A stretch of DNA of 64,000 bases from Amycolatopsis albispora (GTDB lineage Bacteria; Actinomycetota; Actinomycetes; Mycobacteriales; Pseudonocardiaceae). A model generated the notes under the pieces. The model saw only the letters and a list, made by a program, of their open reading frames with translations. It was not told where the DNA came from and made no database searches. Where the stretch lies: positions 6,634,001 to 6,698,000 of the forward strand of contig NZ_CP015163.1 in the NCBI RefSeq assembly GCF_003312875.1, written 5' to 3'. Below are positions 1-7,579 of this stretch, one piece after another. The position numbers were made by a program, and so were the translations under genes. Position 1 is the stretch's first letter. Each line of letters opens with the position of its first letter.

Positions 1-417
1 GGCCACGTTGATCCACTCGGCGGTGGTGTTCAGCGCCAGGTCGGCCTCGGGCTGCAGCAGGGTGGCGATGCCCCACGAGCCGAAGCCCGCGATCTCGCCG
101 ACCACCAGCGCCAGCAGCGCGACCACCACGGTCTTGGCCAGCAGCGCCGAACCCCGGTGCGGCACCGCCTGGAAGGTGGTGCGGATGGTGCCGAAGCGGT
201 ACTCGGTGGTGACCGCCAGCGCGGCCAGCACCATCACCACGGCCAGGCCGAACGAGTACCCGAACTCGGCGCTGCCCACCGAGACGAACCGGGCGTCCTC
301 GGCGGTTCCGGTGACCAGTGCGGCGAACCCGATGGTGACCACCAGGGTGATCAGCGCGCACCACCACGGTGACCGCGTGGTGAACAGTTTGATGCGCTCG
401 ACTGCGAGCAGAGTCAT
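1..417 (-). CDS. ABC-2 type transporter permease, N-terminal part
   Basis: The first 139 residues of an integral membrane permease are visible; the rest lies beyond position 1. It starts at ATG 417 with MTLLAVERIKLFTTRSPWW, the usual opening of ABC-2 permeases next to a NatA/DrrA-type ATPase: a short amphipathic stretch, then a first membrane helix (about residues 18-40) and a further hydrophobic segment. The motif TTEYRFGTIRTTF near residue 70 is typical of the family. It lies 34 bp downstream of the ATPase gene on the same strand, so the two should form one exporter. The substrate cannot be read from the sequence; the adjacent two-component system suggests a stress-induced exporter, by inference. 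Confidence 0.85.
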   Translation of the reverse strand, partial: MTLLAVERIKLFTTRSPWWCALITLVVTIGFAALVTGTAEDARFVSVGSAEFGYSFGLAVVMVLAALAVTTEYRFGTIRTTFQAVPHRGSALLAKTVVVALLALVVGEIAGFGSWGIATLLQPEADLALNTTAEWINVA

Positions 418-451
418 GGCTATCCCCGAATCCTCGAAATGGTCCGCGAGC

Positions 452-1393
452 TCACTGACCGGTCGGCGCGAGCACCTGCGCCGCTTCGGTTTCCAGTCCG
501 GTGTGGTACTCCACGGAGTCCCCGGTGATCTGCATGAACGCCTGCTCCAGCGAGCCCTGCAGCGGGCTCAGCTCGTGCAGCACGATGCCGTGGTGGGCGG
601 CGATCTCCCCGATCTTCGCACTGTCCAAATCGGACACTATGAGCGCGCCGTCGTCCTCGGTGACCTGCGCGCTCGCGCCGGTCAGCAACCGGCCGAGGTC
701 GGCCAGCTGCGGGCTGCGCACCTTCACCGTGTTCTCCGAAGCCCGCGCCACGAAGTCCTTTGTGGAGCTCTGCGAGATCAGCTTCCCCTTGCCGATCACC
801 ACCAGCTCGCTGGCGGTCAGCGCCATCTCCGAGAGCAGGTGGCTGGAGACGAAGACCGTGCGGCCCTCGTCGGCCAGGCGGTGCATGAACTTGCGGATCC
901 AGAGAATGCCCTCCGGGTCCAGCCCGTTGACCGGCTCGTCGAACAGCAGCACCTCGGGGTCGCCGAGCAGCGCCGCGGCGATGCCGAGCCGCTGCGACAT
1001 GCCGAGCGAGAACCCGCCGGCGCGCTTGCCGGCCACCGAGGTCAGCCCGACGATGTCGAGCACCTCGTCCACCCGGCTCGCGGCGATCCGGTTCGACTTC
1101 GCCATCCACGCCAGGTGGGCGCGGGCGGAGCGGTTCGGGTGCACCCACTTGGCGTCCAGCAGCGCGCCGACCGTCCTCAGTGGATTCTTCAGTTCGTGGT
1201 ACGGCTTGCCGCCGATGCGCACGCGGCCCGCGGTCGGGTTGTCCAGCCCCAGCATCATGCGCATGGTGGTGGACTTCCCGGCGCCGTTCGGGCCGAGAAA
1301 GCCGGTGACCCGGCCGGCCGCCACGCTGAACGACAGCTGGTCGACGGCGAGCGTCTTCCCGTACCTCTTGGTGAGGCCTTCTGCCTCGATCAT
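452..1393 (-). CDS. ABC transporter ATP-binding protein (NatA/DrrA type)
   Basis: This is a 313-residue cytoplasmic ATPase powering the adjacent permease. Walker A is GPNGAGKST (about residues 34-42). The signature lies near FSLGMSQRLG and Walker B is LLFDEPVNGLDPEG. A C-terminal domain of about 90 residues after the nucleotide-binding fold is usual in the DrrA/NatA group. An open frame continues far upstream, but ATG 1393 is preceded by GAGGAG at good spacing and begins directly with MIEAEGLTKRYG, so this start is secure. The response regulator and kinase genes lie upstream on the same strand across a 167-bp gap. The assembly resembles regulator-kinase-ABC exporter modules; the substrate is unknown. 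Confidence 0.92.
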   Translation of the reverse strand: MIEAEGLTKRYGKTLAVDQLSFSVAAGRVTGFLGPNGAGKSTTMRMMLGLDNPTAGRVRIGGKPYHELKNPLRTVGALLDAKWVHPNRSARAHLAWMAKSNRIAASRVDEVLDIVGLTSVAGKRAGGFSLGMSQRLGIAAALLGDPEVLLFDEPVNGLDPEGILWIRKFMHRLADEGRTVFVSSHLLSEMALTASELVVIGKGKLISQSSTKDFVARASENTVKVRSPQLADLGRLLTGASAQVTEDDGALIVSDLDSAKIGEIAAHHGIVLHELSPLQGSLEQAFMQITGDSVEYHTGLETEAAQVLAPTGQ

Positions 1394-1560
1394 GTCTCCT
1401 CCTCGGCAGCGGATCGCCGGATGCGAGACCCATCGTTTCCCGGCGCCGCACCTTCGCGCGTCATCCCTGGGATCGAACTTCCCACCCGACTGCAGTCGTA
1501 GCTTGGCGTGCCCGCGGGTCGTAGGCGATCGGTGATCCCCCTGAGGGGACCCTGAAATGG

Positions 1561-2217
1561 CTACGAAACACCCGGACGGGTCAGGCCGGTTTCGTAGGCG
1601 AGCACCACGGCCTGCACCCGGTCGCGCAGGTCCAGCTTCGCCAGAATCCGGCCGACGTGCGTTTTCACCGTCGCCTCGGACAGGAACAGCGCCTCGGCGA
1701 TCTCCGTGTTCGACATTCCCTTGGCGATCAGCACCAAAACCTCGCGCTCCCGCTCGGTGAGCACGTTCAGCACGGAGGCGTCCCGCAGCGGCGCGTCCCC
1801 GGAGCCGACGAACCGGTCCAGCAGCCGCCGCGTCACCGACGGCGAGACCACCGCCTCGCCGCTGGCCACCGACCGCAGCGCGGAGACCAGGTGGTCCGGC
1901 GGGGTGTCCTTGAGCAGGAACCCGCTGGCCCCGCCGCGCAACGCGGCGTAGACGTACTCGTCCAGGTCGAAGGTGGTCATCACCAGCACCCGCGCGGTAC
2001 CGGCCTCGACGATCAGCTTGGTCGCCTCGACCCCGTCGAGCACCGGCATGCGGACGTCCATCAGCACCACGTCGGGCCGCAGCTCGGCGGCCAGCCGGGC
2101 GGCTTCCTCGCCGTTGCCCGCCTCCCCGACCACGTCGATGTCGGGCTGGGCGCCGAGCACCATGCGGAAGCCGACGCGCATCAGTTCCTGGTCGTCGACC
2201 AGCACCACCCGGATCAC
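1561..2217 (-). CDS. NarL/FixJ-type response regulator
   Basis: A 218-residue DNA-binding response regulator. The receiver domain (about 1-120) has the acidic pair VDDQ near residues 8-9, the phospho-acceptor Asp54 in VLMDVRMP, and a conserved Lys in FLLKD. The C-terminal LuxR-type helix-turn-helix (about 150-212) begins TEREREVLVLIAKGMSNTEIA. It overlaps the kinase gene by four bases (ATGA), so the pair is translationally coupled. The obvious candidate target is the ABC exporter operon directly downstream. Direct repeats of GTCGTAG (1496-1502 and 1518-1524) in the gap before the ATPase gene could be contact sites, but this is a weak inference. Confidence 0.93.
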   Translation of the reverse strand: MIRVVLVDDQELMRVGFRMVLGAQPDIDVVGEAGNGEEAARLAAELRPDVVLMDVRMPVLDGVEATKLIVEAGTARVLVMTTFDLDEYVYAALRGGASGFLLKDTPPDHLVSALRSVASGEAVVSPSVTRRLLDRFVGSGDAPLRDASVLNVLTEREREVLVLIAKGMSNTEIAEALFLSEATVKTHVGRILAKLDLRDRVQAVVLAYETGLTRPGVS

Positions 2218-3422
2218 GGGTCCAACCTAACCGGCAGCGTGGCGTGCACCCGCCAGCCACCACCCGGCCGTGGGCCGACCTCCAGCTTGCCGCCGAGCAC
2301 GTTCGCCCGTTCGCGCATGCCGATCAGCCCGTTCCCGCCGGGCAGCGGCGCGGGTGCGGCCGTGGCACCGCGCGCGGGCACCGGCACCGGCCGTGCGCCA
2401 CTGCCGTTGTCGGCCACTTCGATCCGCACGCCGTCGGCTTCCCGGTGCACCTTGACCACCGCCTTCGCGCCGGGCCCGCCGTGCTTGAGCGTGTTCGTCA
2501 GCGACTCCTGCACGATCCGGTAGACCCCGAGGGACACCCCGGCTGGCAGGTCGTCGAAGTTCTCGTCGACCTCCACCTCCACCGGCAGCCCGGCGGCGCC
2601 GACCCGCTGGGCCAGCTCGGTCAGCGAGCTGGCGTTGGGCTGCGGCACGCGCGGTTCGCTCTCGGCGTCCTCGTTGCGCAGCACGTCCAGCAGCCGCCGC
2701 AGCTCGGCGAGCGCGCCGCGGCCGGTCTCGGAGATCGTCTGCACCGCGCGCTCGGCGAGGTCCGGATTGGACCGGATGGCGTAGGAGGCGCCGTCGGCCT
2801 GCACCACGATCACGCTGACCGCGTGCGCGACCACGTCGTGCAGTTCCCGCGCGATCCGGCCGCGTTCGTTGGCCACCGCGATGCGGGTGGCCTGGTCTCG
2901 TTCGGTTTCCAGGAGATGCAACCTGGCCTCCACTTCCACGTGGTACGCGCGCCGTGCCCCGACGAACTCGCCGAGCAGCCAGCACAGGGCGTAGGCGAGC
3001 ACCACCAGGATGAGGTTCATCGTCAGCTCGTCGCTGGTCTGCACGAACAGCTGGATCGAGCTGGCCGAGAGGCTGATCAGCAGGTACAGCGCGCCGTGCC
3101 GCCGTCCGGCGTAGACCACCAGCGTGTAGACCGCGATCATCCCGGCGAAGAACCCGGCCACGCCCAGCATCAGCCCGCCGTGCACGCTGCCGATCAGCAG
3201 CGCCGCGTAGGCCGCCCACACCGGGTGCTTGCGGCGGAACACCACCGGCAGCACGACCAGCAGGTCCACCGGGACCGTGACGTACCACGGGTGGACCGCG
3301 AGCCCGGTTTCCTCGGTCGCGGACACCACGAACAACAGCAGGTCGAACAACAGCAGCAACAGGGCTATGCAGCTGTCCCCGACCATCGGGTGTTTCCGTA
3401 ACCAGAGACTGAGCCGGCGCAC
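2214..3422 (-). CDS. Sensor histidine kinase (HisKA_3 / DesK class)
   Basis: A membrane sensor kinase partnered with the NarL-type regulator. The N-terminal half carries about five hydrophobic segments (roughly residues 16-150) with short loops and no large extracellular sensor, as in DesK-like intramembrane-sensing kinases. A coiled stretch leads to the H-box RIARELHDVVAH (His195 from this start). The ATPase part has IVQESLTNTLKHG (N-box) and GLIGMRERANVLGG. The start is uncertain. GTG 3422 gives 402 residues; ATG 3386 or ATG 3503 are in frame, but none has a strong ribosome site. Upstream in-frame codons overlap the divergent dynamin gene and are probably not coding. Confidence 0.9.
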   Translation of the reverse strand: MRRLSLWLRKHPMVGDSCIALLLLLFDLLLFVVSATEETGLAVHPWYVTVPVDLLVVLPVVFRRKHPVWAAYAALLIGSVHGGLMLGVAGFFAGMIAVYTLVVYAGRRHGALYLLISLSASSIQLFVQTSDELTMNLILVVLAYALCWLLGEFVGARRAYHVEVEARLHLLETERDQATRIAVANERGRIARELHDVVAHAVSVIVVQADGASYAIRSNPDLAERAVQTISETGRGALAELRRLLDVLRNEDAESEPRVPQPNASSLTELAQRVGAAGLPVEVEVDENFDDLPAGVSLGVYRIVQESLTNTLKHGGPGAKAVVKVHREADGVRIEVADNGSGARPVPVPARGATAAPAPLPGGNGLIGMRERANVLGGKLEVGPRPGGGWRVHATLPVRLDP

Positions 3423-3543
3423 CGGATCAGCGTATGTCCGCTGGCCGGAAAGCCGCGTCGCCCGCCGGGACCACCTTCGATGCGACCGCAGGATGACGGG
3501 CATGATTACCCCCACCAGGTCGAGGCTTCGGGGAGGGACGCGT

Positions 3544-5127
3544 GTGACGGCACCGGCGGAACAGGGCGGGCGGCTCGCGGGCCCGCTGTCCACCTCGGTC
3601 GGCAATCTCTGCCACCGGCTGCAGTCCCAGGTCTCCGCACGCACCGCGGCCGGCTTCGCCGAGGTGATGCGCCGGCTCGGCGCGCCACTGCAGGTGGCCG
3701 TGGCCGGCCGGATCAAGTCCGGTAAGTCCACCCTGGTCAACGCGCTGATCGGACGCCGCGTGGCGCCCACCGACGTGGGTGAGTGCACGCGGCTGGTGAC
3801 CCGCTTCCAGTACGGCACGGTGGACCGCGTCGAGGTGGTGTTCACCGACGGCCGCAAGCAGGTGCTGCCGTTCGCGCCGGACGGCAGCATTCCCGCCGAG
3901 CTGGGCGTGAACATCGACGAGGTGTCGCACCTGGAGGCCTACCTGACCAACGCGGTGCTGCAGGGCATGACGGTGATCGACACGCCCGGCCTCGGCTCGC
4001 TCGACGCCGCGTCGGTGTCGCGGACCGAGGAGCTGCTCGGCGCGGCCAAGCACCGCAAGGACGGTGAAGACGGCGAGGAGACCGGCTCCGACGAGCTGGA
4101 CGACACCTCCCGCAACGCGGTGGCCGGCGCCGAAGCCGTGCTCTACGTGGTCACCCAGGGCGTGCGTGCCGACGACCAGCAGGCGCTCGCCGCGTTCACC
4201 GCCGCCACGGCCAGCCGTGAGGCGGGCCCGGTGAACGCGATCGCCGTGCTCAACAAGGCCGACACGATCGCGCCCGAGTCGGTGGACGGCGCCGGGGACG
4301 ACGTGTGGAAGGCGGCGACCATGCTCGCCGAGAAGCAGGCCGCCACGCTGAAGCCGCGGGTGGCCGACGTGCTGCCGGTGATCGGCCTGCTCGCCGAGTC
4401 CGCCGAGTCGGGTGCCTTCACCTCGGCCGACGCCGACGCGCTGCGCCAGCTCTCCGAGGTCGACGACGCCTCACTGGAGACCATGCTGATCTCCGCGGAC
4501 ATCTTCACCACCTGGGAGTGCGACGTCCCGTCCGGCATCCGGCTGCGGTTGCTGGAGAAGCTCGACCTGTACGGCATCCGCTGCGCGATCGAGGCGATCC
4601 GCGCCGAGCCGGAGATCACCGCGGGCGCGCTGCGCCGCAAGCTGCTCGACGCCTCCGGGCTGGCCGCCGTGCGTGCCCGGCTGGCCATGGTGTTCGCCGC
4701 GCGTGCCGACGGCATCAAGGCCGCCGCCGCGCTGGCTTCGGTGACCGCGCTCGCGCACGCCTCCGGCGACCCGGCCGAACGCCAGCGCGTGCACGACGCG
4801 ATCGAGGTGCTGCTGGCCAAGCCCGAGGCGCACCAGCTGCGCCTGCTGGAGGCGCTGACCCTGGTCGCCTCCGGCGCGGTCGACATGCCGGAAGACCTCT
4901 CCGAAGAGGTGCTGCGGGTGGGCAGCAACGCCGACATCGGCGCCCAGCTCGGCATGCCCGGCCGCCCGCGCGCGGAACTGGCCGCCTACGCGCTCGAACG
5001 CGCCGGGTGGTGGCGGTCGTTCGCCTCCTTCGGCGCGACCCCGGCGCAGAGCCGGGTCGCGCACGTGGTGCACCGGGCGTACTTCCTCATCTGGCAGCAG
5101 ATTCGGACCGATAGTCCGGCAGGCTGA
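3544..5127 (+). CDS. Dynamin-like GTPase
   Basis: A 527-residue large GTPase of the bacterial dynamin-like group, expected to bind or remodel membranes. G1 is GRIKSGKS (about 55-62), G3 is DTPG (about 146-149) and G4 is NKAD (about 237-240). The rest is mostly alpha-helical, as expected for a stalk. The start is GTG 3544 with GGGAGGGA at 3531-3538; ATG 3492 and 3501 are in frame but less well placed. A second GTPase of the class lies 2.5 kb downstream on the same strand next to a GrpE-like gene; a divergent monooxygenase/TetR pair separates them. Family members often work as pairs (mycobacterial IniA/IniC, Streptomyces DynA/DynB). The 3-prime end overlaps the convergent monooxygenase by 41 bp. 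Confidence 0.88.
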   Translation: MTAPAEQGGRLAGPLSTSVGNLCHRLQSQVSARTAAGFAEVMRRLGAPLQVAVAGRIKSGKSTLVNALIGRRVAPTDVGECTRLVTRFQYGTVDRVEVVFTDGRKQVLPFAPDGSIPAELGVNIDEVSHLEAYLTNAVLQGMTVIDTPGLGSLDAASVSRTEELLGAAKHRKDGEDGEETGSDELDDTSRNAVAGAEAVLYVVTQGVRADDQQALAAFTAATASREAGPVNAIAVLNKADTIAPESVDGAGDDVWKAATMLAEKQAATLKPRVADVLPVIGLLAESAESGAFTSADADALRQLSEVDDASLETMLISADIFTTWECDVPSGIRLRLLEKLDLYGIRCAIEAIRAEPEITAGALRRKLLDASGLAAVRARLAMVFAARADGIKAAAALASVTALAHASGDPAERQRVHDAIEVLLAKPEAHQLRLLEALTLVASGAVDMPEDLSEEVLRVGSNADIGAQLGMPGRPRAELAAYALERAGWWRSFASFGATPAQSRVAHVVHRAYFLIWQQIRTDSPAG

Positions 5128-6271
5128 GGTTCGAGCTGACCTCCTCTCCCGCCTTCAGCATCAGCTTGAGTAGCAGCTTGTTGCTCAGCGACTTGTTCCG
5201 CAGCCAGATGCCGAGCGCCGAGCGCGGTGCGAGGAACTTGCCCGTGCGGTCGCCGCCCTTCTGGCATTCCGTCGCGAAGTCCCGCAGCAGCCGCTCGTAG
5301 CGGGTGAACGCGGTGCGGTGGTCGGCCCGCGCCAGTTCCCCGGCCAGCACGTAGGCGGCGACCATCGCGGTGCCGGTGCCCATGCCGCCGAGCGTGGCGC
5401 CGCAGGCCGCGTCGCCGAGCAACGCGATCCGGCCGGTCGACCAGCTGGGCACGTCGGCGCGGCTGATCGAGTCGAAGTACAGCTCCTTCGCCGCCGGGAG
5501 CGTGCCGAGCAGTTCCGGCACCCGCCAGCCCATTCCGGCCAGCCCCTCGGCGATGAGCCGTTTCTGTTGCTCGACGTCCCGCCGGTCGTACGCCAGCTCC
5601 GGTGACGCGAACAGCACGTAACTGCCCGCCATCGCCGGGTTCAGGTGGTCGATCGCGGCCGAGGCGTACTTGCCCGGCGTGTTGTGCCCGACCGCGGCGT
5701 CACCCAGCCAGGACGGTGTCGGCAGTTCCCAGCCCGCGACGTAGTAACCGAGGTGGCTGACGAACCGGTCCTCGGGGCCGAAGGCCAGCCTGCGCACGTT
5801 CGAGTGCAGCCCGTCGGCGCCGACGACCAGGTCGAAGGTGCGTTCGGTGCCGCTTTCGAAGGTGACGTGCACGCCGTCGCCGGTGTCGGTCAGCGAGCTG
5901 ATCGAATCGCCGTAGACGTACTCGGTGGTGTGGGCGCTGTGCTCCCGCAGGATCGCGGACAGGTCGGAGCGCCGGATCTCCACCGCGCCACCGGCGAATT
6001 CGACCGGCAGCTCCAGCAGCTTGCGGTCGTGCTCGTCGACGAACCGGATCGGCGTGCCGCCGGTCTGCTGGGTGCGGATCCGCTCGAGCACGCCCATCCG
6101 CTCCAGCACGGTCAGGTGCACTTCTCCGCGGAAGTCCACCGCGTACCCGCCCTCGCGCGGTGCCGGGGCGATCTCCACCACGGTCGGGTGAAAACCGTGG
6201 TGACCCAGCCAGTAGGCCAGTGCCGGTCCGGCCACGCTGGCGCCGGAGATCAGCACGTTCTTGCCGCTCAT
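5087..6271 (-). CDS. FAD-dependent monooxygenase (PHBH fold)
   Basis: A 394-residue flavoprotein hydroxylase expected to insert one oxygen atom from O2 using NAD(P)H. The Rossmann FAD motif is at the N terminus (VLISGASVAGPALAYWL, about 6-22), with a following acidic end VVEI. The second FAD contact is GRIALLGDAACGATLGGMGT (GD motif near residue 290). The middle motif VVGADGLHSNVRR is the DG motif of this family. Overall it resembles TetX-like and small-aromatic hydroxylases. It starts at ATG 6271 after GAGGGAG and is divergent from a TetR gene with palindromes between them, the usual layout for a drug- or metabolite-inducible enzyme. The substrate is unknown. Its tail overlaps the dynamin gene tail. 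Confidence 0.9.
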   Translation of the reverse strand: MSGKNVLISGASVAGPALAYWLGHHGFHPTVVEIAPAPREGGYAVDFRGEVHLTVLERMGVLERIRTQQTGGTPIRFVDEHDRKLLELPVEFAGGAVEIRRSDLSAILREHSAHTTEYVYGDSISSLTDTGDGVHVTFESGTERTFDLVVGADGLHSNVRRLAFGPEDRFVSHLGYYVAGWELPTPSWLGDAAVGHNTPGKYASAAIDHLNPAMAGSYVLFASPELAYDRRDVEQQKRLIAEGLAGMGWRVPELLGTLPAAKELYFDSISRADVPSWSTGRIALLGDAACGATLGGMGTGTAMVAAYVLAGELARADHRTAFTRYERLLRDFATECQKGGDRTGKFLAPRSALGIWLRNKSLSNKLLLKLMLKAGEEVSSNLSLPDYRSESAAR

Positions 6272-6300
6272 GCAGCTCCCTCAAACAGTATCCATCGGAA

Positions 6301-6321
6301 ACAGTTATTACTGTGTACAGT
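6301..6321. promoter_or_regulatory. Overlapping palindromes, probable TetR operator
   Basis: Between the divergent monooxygenase and TetR genes, an AT-rich 89-bp gap holds ACAGT-TATT-ACTGT (6301-6314) and ACTGT-GT-ACAGT (6310-6321), which share the middle ACTGT. A further AAACAGTA lies at 6283-6290 in direct orientation. Overlapping inverted repeats between a TetR gene and its divergent target are typical operator placement; binding itself is inferred. Confidence 0.7.
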
Positions 6322-6360
6322 GGAAGCAGTTGTCTGGCAAGCGGATTTCAGGGAGTGGCG

Positions 6361-7050
6361 GTGGCCCCGGGCGCCAAGTTGCTGTGGGAACCGCGCACGC
6401 CCGGCGCCCGCGGCCCGAAACCGGTGCTCAGCGTGGACCGGATCGTGGCGGTGGCGACCGAGGTGGCCGACGCCGAGGGCCTGGCCGCGGTGTCCATGCA
6501 GCGGGTCGCCGACGAGCTGGGCTTCACCAAGATGTCGCTCTACCGGCACGTGCCCGGCAAGGCCGACCTGGTCGCGGTGATGACCGACCGGGCCTTCGGC
6601 GAGCCGGTCGAGCTCGCCGACGGCGACTGGCGCACGCAACTGCGCGAATGGTGCCGGCTGATGTACGCCGCGCTGGAGCGGCACCCGTGGCTGCTCGACA
6701 GCTCCCTGTGCCCGCGCGTGTGGGGGCCGTTCGAGCTGGGCTGGGTCGAACGCGCGCTCGTCGCGCTCGAAGGCACCGGCCTGACCGGTGGCGAACGCCT
6801 GGACGCGGTCGCCACGCTGTCCGGTCACCTGCGCGCGATCGCCGAGCAGGCCAGGAACTCGGCCACGCCGGAAGCCGATTTCGCGCGCACCCTCGGCGCG
6901 CTGATGGCCGAGCACGCGGAGCGCTTCCCGTCGATGGCCGCGGCCATGGCGGAGGCGGCTGATGGTGGTCAGGACAACGCGCTCGACTTCGGCCTCGACC
7001 GCATCCTCGACGGTCTCGCCGTACTCATCGAGAGCCGCCGCACCCGCTGA
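6361..7050 (+). CDS. TetR/AcrR family regulator with TetR-type C-terminal domain
   Basis: A 229-residue repressor candidate. The helix-turn-helix lies at about 20-70 (IVAVATEVADAEGLAAVSMQ through LGFTKMSLYRHVPGKADL). The C-terminal helices (WCRLMYAALERHPWLLD and following) match the TetR_C_1-like ligand-binding domain of TetR/TipN-like drug sensors. The start chosen is GTG 6361, with AGGGAG a few bases upstream; GTG 6355 is also in frame. It is divergent from the flavin monooxygenase and probably represses both genes through the palindromes at 6301-6321. The inducing ligand is likely a substrate of the monooxygenase, by inference from layout only. Confidence 0.88.
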   Translation: MAPGAKLLWEPRTPGARGPKPVLSVDRIVAVATEVADAEGLAAVSMQRVADELGFTKMSLYRHVPGKADLVAVMTDRAFGEPVELADGDWRTQLREWCRLMYAALERHPWLLDSSLCPRVWGPFELGWVERALVALEGTGLTGGERLDAVATLSGHLRAIAEQARNSATPEADFARTLGALMAEHAERFPSMAAAMAEAADGGQDNALDFGLDRILDGLAVLIESRRTR

Positions 7051-7095
7051 GATACTTTCTCCGTCGACGGAATTCGGGGTGTGGGGGTGGCAGGG

Positions 7096-7566
7096 ATGTC
7101 GTTGTGGTCCCGCAAGCACGACCAGGTCGACCCGGCCGAGGAGCCGACCAGCAAGATCACCGCGACCAGCCTCGCCGAAATCATCGGCTCGGTGGACGGA
7201 ACCGAGTCGCGCCCCCCGGCGTCGGAACCCGATGTGGAGCCCGTAGGAGTGATCGTGCCCGGCGGGGACGTGGACCAGGCGTCCGTCGAACGGCAAACGC
7301 TGATCCAGCTGTGCCTGTACGCGCTGGACCGCGCGCGCAGCGGCGGCGTGGTGGAACGCCTGGAGCAGGGCCTGGCCGAGGTCGGGGTGCGGGCGCTGCG
7401 CCCGGACGGTGAGCGCTTCGACCCGGCGGTGCACGAGGCGGGCGGCGCGGTGCCGACCGAGGACCCGGCACTCGACGGCATCGTCGCGGAGACCGAGGTG
7501 GTCGGCTTCGCCGATCGCGACCGGCTCCTTCGTGCCCCGATTGTCACCGTCTACACGCGGAAATAG
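7096..7566 (+). CDS. GrpE-like nucleotide exchange factor
   Basis: A 156-residue protein whose last 60 residues match the beta-rich head of GrpE: LRPDGERFDPAVHEA, then an acidic linker, then IVAETEVVGFADRDRLLRAP and a final VTVY strand. The N-terminal half is low-complexity and lacks the long paired helix of canonical GrpE, so this is a divergent relative rather than the DnaK co-chaperone. ATG 7096 follows GGGGGTGG; GTG 7081 and 7087 are alternatives. It lies 13 bp before the second dynamin-like gene on the same strand. GrpE-like genes beside dynamin genes suggest chaperone-assisted handling of the GTPase, but no Hsp70-like gene is present in this window. Confidence 0.75.
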   Translation: MSLWSRKHDQVDPAEEPTSKITATSLAEIIGSVDGTESRPPASEPDVEPVGVIVPGGDVDQASVERQTLIQLCLYALDRARSGGVVERLEQGLAEVGVRALRPDGERFDPAVHEAGGAVPTEDPALDGIVAETEVVGFADRDRLLRAPIVTVYTRK

Positions 7567-7579
7567 CTAAGGTCGGTGC

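Noticed and set aside
452..2263. 603-residue fusion of a regulator-like segment and the ABC ATPase
   Set aside because: The upstream part is an out-of-frame shadow of the response regulator; the ATPase has its own start and ribosome site at 1393.
2214..3914. 566-residue version of the histidine kinase
   Set aside because: Its N-terminal third is antisense to the dynamin-like gene; kinase features begin after about 3422.
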